Positions 11,101 through 15,942 of a stretch of 15,942 bases of DNA are shown in pieces (within the stretch, counting starts at the first letter, position 1; each line of letters opens with the position of its first letter). The stretch is from Saccoglossus kowalevskii. Taxonomy: Eukaryota; Hemichordata; Enteropneusta; Harrimaniidae. The translations under genes and the position numbers were made by a program. The stretch covers positions 496,607 through 512,548 of the forward strand of contig NW_003140816.1 of assembly GCF_000003605.2 (NCBI RefSeq), read 5' to 3'. The notes under the pieces are model-generated. The model searched no databases, had not been told where the DNA came from, and saw only the letters and a list, made by a program, of their open reading frames with translations.

Positions 11101-11684
11101 TCGATGCTAACAATTGGAGAGACAAACCTGAATCGATACCTGGACAGTTTGTGGTCAGTGGAGACGATCCTTACGCGATGATGGTTACGAACGTTAGAGA
11201 TGACATCAACTTTACGTTCAACTGTCATGCCATATCACGTCACAGAACACATATACCGATTCACCGTTTCAAGTTCATGGCCGATATTTTAGATTCTATG
11301 CGTACTCCAAAATGCAACTACGTGTTTGTGTTCAGTCTATGGTCACACTTTCACTGGTGGGCACTCGACAGCTACACCGAAAGACTTGTGAATATTAGGA
11401 AAGCTGTAGAAAGGCTTAGAAAACGTTGTCCCAATTCAATTATGGCCGTTAAAGGCGCTCATTATAGAGGTGGCTCGCCGTATTTGGACGTAATGTACTA
11501 TAACATGAATCGTATCATGAAGGAGATATTCAAAGACCAGGGAATATTTTTCATCAATATTTGGGATATGAATTTATCATACTCGATAGCAAAGAAAACC
11601 CCATATAGCATCCATATGCCTATAGATTTAATACAACAGGAGGTGAACATGTTTTTGTCTCATGTTTGCCTGCACAGAACATGA
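8122..11684 (+). CDS. NXPE family protein (neurexophilin and PC-esterase domain), four coding exons
   Basis: Coding exons join as 8122-8199, 9233-9993, 10606-10652 and 10861-11684. This gives 1710 nt, or 569 residues plus TGA, close to the roughly 550 residues usual for NXPE proteins. All three introns are GT-AG, each donor reads GTAAGT, and the phases 0, 2 and 1 keep one open frame. Residues 5-24 form a hydrophobic signal-anchor. Residues about 99-172 form the filamin/Ig-like part of the neurexophilin-type region, with RGD and GGD motifs. Residues about 340-565 form the PC-esterase domain, with GDSTMRQW (Ser359) and a late His547. Sequons at N42, N71, N150, N204, N412 and N533 fit a luminal protein. 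PC-esterase domains are known or predicted to add or remove acyl groups on glycans, and human NXPE1 has been reported to be linked to sialic acid O-acetylation. Substrate and orthology here are unknown. The family call is firm; the exact 5' end is not. Confidence 0.9.
8200..9232 (+). other. NXPE intron 1 (phase 0, 1033 nt)
   Basis: The donor is CAG|GTAAGT and the acceptor is a T/A-rich tract ending TTTACAG. The sequence is AT-rich and I see no gene inside it. An ACGACGGACGGGC 13-mer at 8734-8746 recurs in intron 3. A small inverted repeat, ACCAAC at 8935-8940 with GTTGGT at 8951-8956, lies in the last third. Confidence 0.85.
9233..9993 (+). CDS. NXPE coding exon 2: neurexophilin-type / filamin-like region
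   Basis: The acceptor is TTTACAG ending at 9232. The first 11 codons (9233-9265) run in frame into the long open frame from 9266, so the internal ATG at 9266 is not the start. The exon encodes residues 27-279 and ends two bases into a codon at the AAG|GTAAGT donor (9994). Visible landmarks are a RGD near residue 101, a DDNGRERVFGGD stretch ending at residue 124, and DNGSYTAHVYAGKSG, which is typical of the NXPE filamin-like strand pattern. A Cys-rich tail follows, with Cys at 209, 221, 236 and 244. Four N-glycosylation sequons lie in it. Reading on past the donor hits TAA at once, so splicing here is required. Confidence 0.9.
9994..10605 (+). other. NXPE intron 2 (phase 2, 612 nt)
   Basis: The donor is AAG|GTAAGT and the acceptor is TCTATACAG. 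The middle (about 10160-10460) is less AT-rich than the rest. No coding or RNA feature can be supported in it. Confidence 0.85.
10606..10652 (+). CDS. NXPE coding exon 3: 47-nt microexon
   Basis: The acceptor is CTATACAG ending at 10605, and the donor GTAAGTAT begins at 10653. The first base completes a Ser codon with AG from exon 2. Fifteen codons (VNSIMANVPGQIVIH) follow, and the last base G opens the Gly codon finished by exon 4. These residues (280-296) sit at the linker between the neurexophilin-like region and the esterase domain. The length of 47 nt is not a multiple of three, so the exon cannot be skipped without a frameshift. Both splice sites are strong by eye, and the frame fit on both sides is the main evidence that the exon is real. 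Confidence 0.85.
10653..10860 (+). other. NXPE intron 3 (phase 1, 208 nt)
   Basis: The donor is ATG|GTAAGTAT and the acceptor is TTTCACTTCTAG. It carries a second copy, at 10732-10744, of the 13-mer ACGACGGACGGGC that is also in intron 1. Confidence 0.85.
10861..11684 (+). CDS. NXPE coding exon 4: PC-esterase (GDS-type) domain and stop
   Basis: The acceptor TTTCACTTCTAG ends at 10860. The first two bases complete Gly296, and the frame runs to TGA at 11682-11684. Esterase block I reads YFHGDSTMRQW, with the predicted nucleophile Ser359 (codon 11049-11051). A central hydrophobic strand with SLWSHFHWW around residues 454-462 matches the position of the family block usually seen as a G-x-HF-like motif. 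It is followed by a helix rich in Arg and Lys and by VKGAHYRG at 492-499. The C-terminal part has IWDMNLSY (Asp531) and SIHMP (His547), ending QQEVNMFLSHVC, a typical NXPE finish. There is no Asp three residues before His547, so a canonical DxxH pair is absent. The exon is intact, with no frameshift or premature stop. Confidence 0.92.
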
Positions 11685-11871
11685 ACAGTGTGTGTTGTTT
11701 ATACTATTTATGTTAAACGATGTTTCAGACTGGGGGAGGGTCCTAAAATGATACTATAAAAATGTGTGTTTTTTTGGGGGGGGGATCGAGTGATCCAATG
11801 AGTCGTCGAAACATCCTGTATTACCCACACATGTAATAACAACCATAATAACGCCTTAAACGGGAGTATCG

Positions 11872-11891
11872 TTCCCGCGCACTCGCGGGAA
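11872..11891 (+). repeat. GC-rich perfect hairpin, 8-bp stem, 4-nt loop
   Basis: TTCCCGCG pairs with CGCGGGAA around the loop CACT. Flanking TATCGT (11867-11872) and ACGATA (11906-11911) could add an imperfect outer pairing, although it shares one base with the stem. It stands out in an AT-rich setting. It could be an RNA element in the 3' UTR or part of a decayed repeat. Confidence 0.5.
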
Positions 11892-12614
11892 TTGAGTCCC
11901 AAGCGACGATAACAACACACGCTAAAAACGCAAAGGCTCATGGGTAGACGCTTGTTTGTAAACAATGACACGCAATGGCCATCTAACGCATGCACAGGTG
12001 AAGACTCCCCCGCTTTAAGCATAAATGTAATATTAACCTCATGTGATCATGTTATTTTCTTTTCTTTTTTTGGTATGGATCCCAACAATATTTTTTGTGT
12101 TAACTAGTACTACCTGTGATTTTGTTTTGATTTTTTTATAGCAAGAACAATGAGTTTGATTGCCTAAAAAATTGCTTTGGATTCAACATTACTTACTTCG
12201 TTTTTATTGACAGACCTGCATATTTGAACTTATTTTGTAAGTTGTATTGTGTTAGGTTATTTTATCTTTGATTTTTTCGGGAAAGTCTAAAATTTAATTA
12301 GCGTTGTTTTAAATATAGTGGTTTATTATTTCTAAACATAGTGTCGTTTTCTCATGGATTATTTTTTCATAGACGACACATGTCTGATTTTTGTACTTTT
12401 CTTATGGACGGCTATTAGTGTCCTCTGGTGTTGTATTTTTGAGTCATTTTGTCTCAACCTCATGCCCACATTCCCATTTGCATTGTGGTTATTGCAGCAC
12501 CATATTCAGCGTGAGGGGTCAATCCATGGCGAGATCTGCTCACCATCCCTCGCGCCGAAGGTGCTGTGGCCGCGCATTTTTTCGCCCCAACCCACCGCGG
12601 TCCGGTCGCCACTC

Positions 12615-12620
12615 AATAAA
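12615..12620 (+). terminator. Candidate polyadenylation signal AATAAA
   Basis: This is the first canonical AATAAA after the NXPE stop codon. A second one lies at 12786-12791. The hexamer is common by chance in AT-rich DNA, so either, or an unseen variant signal, could be the true site. Confidence 0.3.
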
Positions 12621-12639
12621 CAATACCTCAGTTAAGCTT

Positions 12640-13333
12640 GCGAACATTATGTTCATTATAATTACAGTTTTCAGTTATAAAAATACTTTACCCAAAATCG
12701 GGCCATATACACTTAAACCTTTGCACCATTCTGCTTAGCCAGTTACAGTTGAGAAAGTATTCATATATAACTTTAATACCTAAACAATAAATGACATTAT
12801 TTAATGCAAAATCACAGAATAGAAATACACCGTGACTACAGAAAACAATCAAGATAGAAATACAAATCATGAAGTCAACAATAATTTTCTGACTTTTGAA
12901 AACCCTAGTTTAAATCATAACAATTCGGAACAAAATAGAGCGTTTAATTCAGACCGCCGTCATATTCATGAGATCATGTGCAAATTAGCATGAGATCTGC
13001 GATTCACTCAAATATGCATTCCATATCAAATCTAACAGTAATATTCTATAATAATATTACATATTATTATTATTATTCCATAATGCAATAAATACATTTA
13101 TCATAAAATATCATATCATAGTCTAGATCACAAAGATTTTCCCTTTCAAATTCAAACGCTCGATAACTCTAATGTCGCAAACAGCAGCTGTCAAAGACGA
13201 GTCCCGCTCAGAGTTACCGTAAGAAACGTGAATCAGATAAACTGAAACATACCAAACCATGAATAGAAAACAAAGAACGTCAGGAAAGAATAATAATTGA
13301 ACCTCACGATAATCCAACATACAAAACTAACTG
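12640..13333. other. AT-rich spacer, nothing identified
   Basis: It contains a second AATAAA at 12786-12791 and a short ATT-rich run near 13060-13077. Open frames on the - strand are short and featureless. Confidence 0.5.
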
Positions 13334-13335
13334 AA

Positions 13336-13414
<79 letters not shown>

Positions 13415-13417
13415 ATA
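13334..13417 (+). repeat. (AAAT)n microsatellite, about 21 copies
   Basis: An uninterrupted tetranucleotide run of about 84 bp. The apparent Leu-Phe-Ile-Tyr repeat protein on the opposite strand is only the translation of this run and is not a gene. Confidence 0.98.
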
Positions 13418-13699
13418 CGAATGAAAACTGAACGTCGCGCAATTTGTTCAACAGTTATCAGATCGCGACAAGAGGTAAACAGAAGACTCAAGTCAACGTC
13501 AATTTTGCTAGATAATAAAGTGTCACGATAGCGTTTCCCATATTACGAACACAATTCAGGCAACAGATGAATATCTTCTGTGATGTAGTTGTATTTATAC
13601 TGTCTATGGAAATGTTGATTAAAGATTCAAATTCAGCAGTTAACATGATGTTCGAAAGTTTCACAATCAAATCAAATATCCAATGATACTAATATATTT

Positions 13700-13885
13700 A
13701 TTTCATTCCTTTAACAACTTGCACTGGTGGAAGTTGATCAAACACAAGTGCTTTTCACCTAAATAAGTCGGAAATGTGTGTAGAGACATTTATTCTCACA
13801 ATTCAACAACTTGTAATGGTGGAAATAAAGAGAGTTCTTTACACCAAAATACGTCTCAAATATTTGTCTATACATTTATATTAAC
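13700..13885 (+). repeat. Diverged tandem duplication, period about 92 bp
   Basis: CAACTTG followed by a GGTGGAA core occurs at 13715-13730 and again at 13807-13822. Both are followed by a matching order of a TT-CACC-like block, an AATA-GTC block and an ACATTTAT block. The copies differ at many bases, so the duplication is old. No open frame spans both copies. Confidence 0.6.
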
Positions 13886-14957
13886 AAAATAGCAGTTAAA
13901 AGTTACATTTCATACAGCAGATATTAAAATTGCGCCAACTCACTTTGCAAAAGGGTGGGGTCCGGCGGGCGAATGGGTTGCTAGCAAAGTGTAAGGGGGC
14001 TGCTGGCTGCGAGGCAAAGATGCAACTAATTAGAAATAGAGGGCGTCATACCACAATGAATACACAACACCAGTAGGGATTATGATTTATTACTAGCAAA
14101 TCTAATATAAGTCCAGTGCCCTCCCATTGATATGCAAATGATGTTACATAATTTACACATGTGCTGACTGACCTTGGTAGGGCACAGACAAACTACAACT
14201 ACAAAATGACTATGGAACAAAAGAACCAGGACACTCGTTGTAGAGAAGTGTAGTAAAGTGCAGTCAGGAAGATGGAAGCCGTGCTGCAAATTCATTTACT
14301 GTGAAGGGTACAGATACTGGTGGAAGACAACACTTTCCAATCTCCCAGTAGCTTGAATCATTTCTGAAGAGATGCCACACTGCTTTGACTTTGACTACCC
14401 AATGAAAATTGTCAAGCTTTAGAGAAAGGAAAAAAAGTCACCACGAGTTAGATGACGTGAACTATCAAACTTGGACCCAGATGGTGGCAAGACATTGGAG
14501 TTTTGAAACAATCTAAAAAAGGGTGTCAAAAAAATGATCCAAAACACTAAAGTCAGACGAGGCCGATATGTCAAGTTGGGCATGACCACCAAGAAGGAGT
14601 GCTGGGGTGAGGAAAGTGAACAATCATTGGAGAGGAGGTTGGGGAACCACACTCAATATGGAGGATGCGGACAATATTCAGGTATTGGCGGAATGAATTA
14701 ATAGATATGCGACTGGTCAGGTGTGCCGCAAACTGACATAGAATCATAGTATCCACACTCCATGCAAAATTCCATGTAGGCTTCACGGTGTGTGCGATAA
14801 GAGGATTAGCATTCGCTTAGGTTGAAACATTCATATACGTATTTTGCCCGACATTTTAGTATGATCGTATTCTGTATGCATAGTACGTTAATGCAAGTGT
14901 CGCCCTCAAAAAAATGCCTAATTGTTTGATTCCGCATGTATTATGATAATGTCATAC
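13886..14957. other. Spacer with possible decayed element before the minisatellite
   Basis: A G-rich patch with the 13941/13991 inverted repeat opens the stretch. Positions about 14220-14800 are less AT-rich and give short open frames on both strands (for example 14571-14786 on -, and a + strand frame around 14522-14695). None matches a family I recognise. A degraded transposon is possible but unsupported. Confidence 0.3.
13941..13991 (+). repeat. 8-bp inverted repeat around a G-rich patch
   Basis: CACTTTGC at 13941-13948 pairs with GCAAAGTG at 13984-13991. The enclosed sequence contains GGGTGGGG and GGCGGGC, unlike the AT-rich flanks. It is possibly part of an old repeat element. Confidence 0.4.
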
Positions 14958-15942
14958 ATAAAAATGTTAAAACAATTCCAGCCTAATATAAGGACAATAT
15001 AAAAAGTCAAGACAATGCCAACCTAATGCAGAGACAATATAAAAATGTCAAGACAATGCCAACCTAATACAAAGACAATATACAAATGTCAAGACAATGC
15101 CAACCTAATACAAAGACAATATAAAAATGTCAAGCCAATGTCGACTAAATGCAAAAAAATATAAAAATGTCAAGCCAAAGCCAACCAATTGCAAAGACAA
15201 TATAAAAATGTCAAGACAATGCCAACCTAATACAAAGACAATATAAAATGTCAAGACAATGCCAACCTGATACAAAGACAATATAACAATGTCAAGACAG
15301 TGCCAACCTAATGCAAAGACAATATAAAAATGTCAAGACAATGCCAACCTAATACAAAGACAATATAAAAATGTCAAGACAATGCCAACCTAATACAAAG
15401 ACAATATAAAACGTCAAGACAATGCCATCCTAATACAAAGACAATATAAAAATGTCAAGACAATGCCAACCTAATACAAAGACAATATAAAATGTCAAGA
15501 CAATGCCAACCTAATACAAAGACAATATAACAATGTCAAGACAGTGCCAACCTAATGCAAAGACAATATAAAAATGTCAAGACAATGCCAACCTAATACA
15601 AAGACAATATAAAAATGTCAAGCCAATGCCATCCTAATACAAAGACAATATAAAAATGTCAAGACAATGCCAACCTAATACAAAGACAATATAAAAATGT
15701 CAAGACAATGCCAACCTAATACAAATACAATATAAAAATGTCAAGACAATGCCAACCTAATACGAAGACAATATAAAAATGTCAAGACAATGCCAACCTA
15801 ATACAAATACAATATAAAAATGTCAAGACAATGCCAACCTAATACGAAGACAATATAAAAATGTCAAGACAATGCCAACCTAATACAAAGACAATATAAA
15901 AATGTCAAGACAATGCCAACCTAATACAAATACAATATAAAA
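14958..15942 (+). repeat. 41-bp minisatellite array, about 24 copies, open at the window edge
   Basis: The consensus unit is 41 bp and reads AAGACAATGCCAACCTAATA followed by CAAAGACAATATAAAAATGT and C. The first units (about 14958-15010) are the most diverged and the right-hand units are nearly identical. Length variants come from the A-run (four to five A) and variants such as CAAATAC, CGAAGAC and ACAGTGCC mark individual copies. Because 41 is not a multiple of three and stops occur, the array is not coding. It runs off the end of the window, so its true length is unknown. Confidence 0.97.

Larger units (their letters stand above)
11685..12640 (+). other. Probable NXPE 3' UTR and downstream flank
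   Basis: No AATAAA is seen soon after the stop codon. The first clear one is at 12615-12620, so the 3' UTR may be close to 1 kb long. The stretch holds a T7 run followed by a G9 run (11769-11784), a GC hairpin at 11872-11891 and a CpG-rich patch at about 12510-12615. Short open frames occur on both strands but show no domain and overlap each other. The transcript end is an inference; only the signal and the lack of earlier ones are seen. Confidence 0.4.

Noticed and set aside
11016-11228. Antisense open frame within the esterase exon
   Set aside because: It is a shadow of the NXPE coding exon.
11732-11784. G-quadruplex from the G runs
   Set aside because: There are only three separate G runs of three or more, with a loop of about 35 nt between the second and third, so a stable quadruplex is unlikely.
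12354-12738. Two overlapping + strand open frames after NXPE
   Set aside because: They overlap in different frames, have no domain, and lie across a probable polyadenylation signal and CpG-rich patch.
13233-13451. Open frame on the - strand with a Leu-Phe-Ile-Tyr repeat protein
   Set aside because: It is the direct translation of the AAAT microsatellite, which has no stop in this frame; the flanks show no gene signals.
14958-15942. CRISPR array
   Set aside because: The units are contiguous 41-bp copies with no unique spacers, and the genome is animal.

Overview
The window looks like animal nuclear DNA. It is AT-rich, has GT-AG introns, microsatellites and a long minisatellite, and carries no operon structure or Shine-Dalgarno-led gene series. 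The only gene that can be read with confidence is a four-exon member of the NXPE family (neurexophilin and PC-esterase domain) on the + strand. The NXPE family and the intron style point to a metazoan. An invertebrate deuterostome such as an acorn worm or amphioxus is my best guess, but the sequence does not prove it.

Layout. Positions 1-1100 are relatively CpG-richer, with hairpins and promoter-like motifs (CRE-like at 758, YY1-like at 812) but no readable gene. Positions 1100-5180 are AT-rich and non-coding, with a few short repeats. Positions 5180-7290 are less AT-rich and hold fragments that look like decayed coding sequence on the - strand, including broken zinc-finger-like CxxC motifs and a possible exon. 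Positions 8111-11684 hold the NXPE gene. Coding exons are 8122-8199, 9233-9993, 10606-10652 and 10861-11684, with intron phases 0, 2 and 1. The joined reading frame is open and gives 569 residues: a signal-anchor, a filamin/Ig-like neurexophilin-type region, and a C-terminal GDS-type esterase/acyltransferase domain.

Downstream, 11685-12640 is a probable 3' untranslated or flanking region with a strong GC hairpin and a late AATAAA. A 21-copy AAAT microsatellite lies at 13334-13417, and a diverged 92-bp tandem duplication near 13700-13885. From about 14958 to the end of the window there is a 41-bp minisatellite of about 24 copies with higher-order structure, which runs off the edge.

The protein is expected to enter the secretory pathway and act on glycan or glycoprotein acyl groups in the Golgi lumen or outside the cell. 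The most interesting points are the frame-critical 47-nt microexon, whose skipping would remove the whole catalytic domain, the departure of the C-terminal catalytic region from a canonical DxxH motif, and the layered evolution of the minisatellite.
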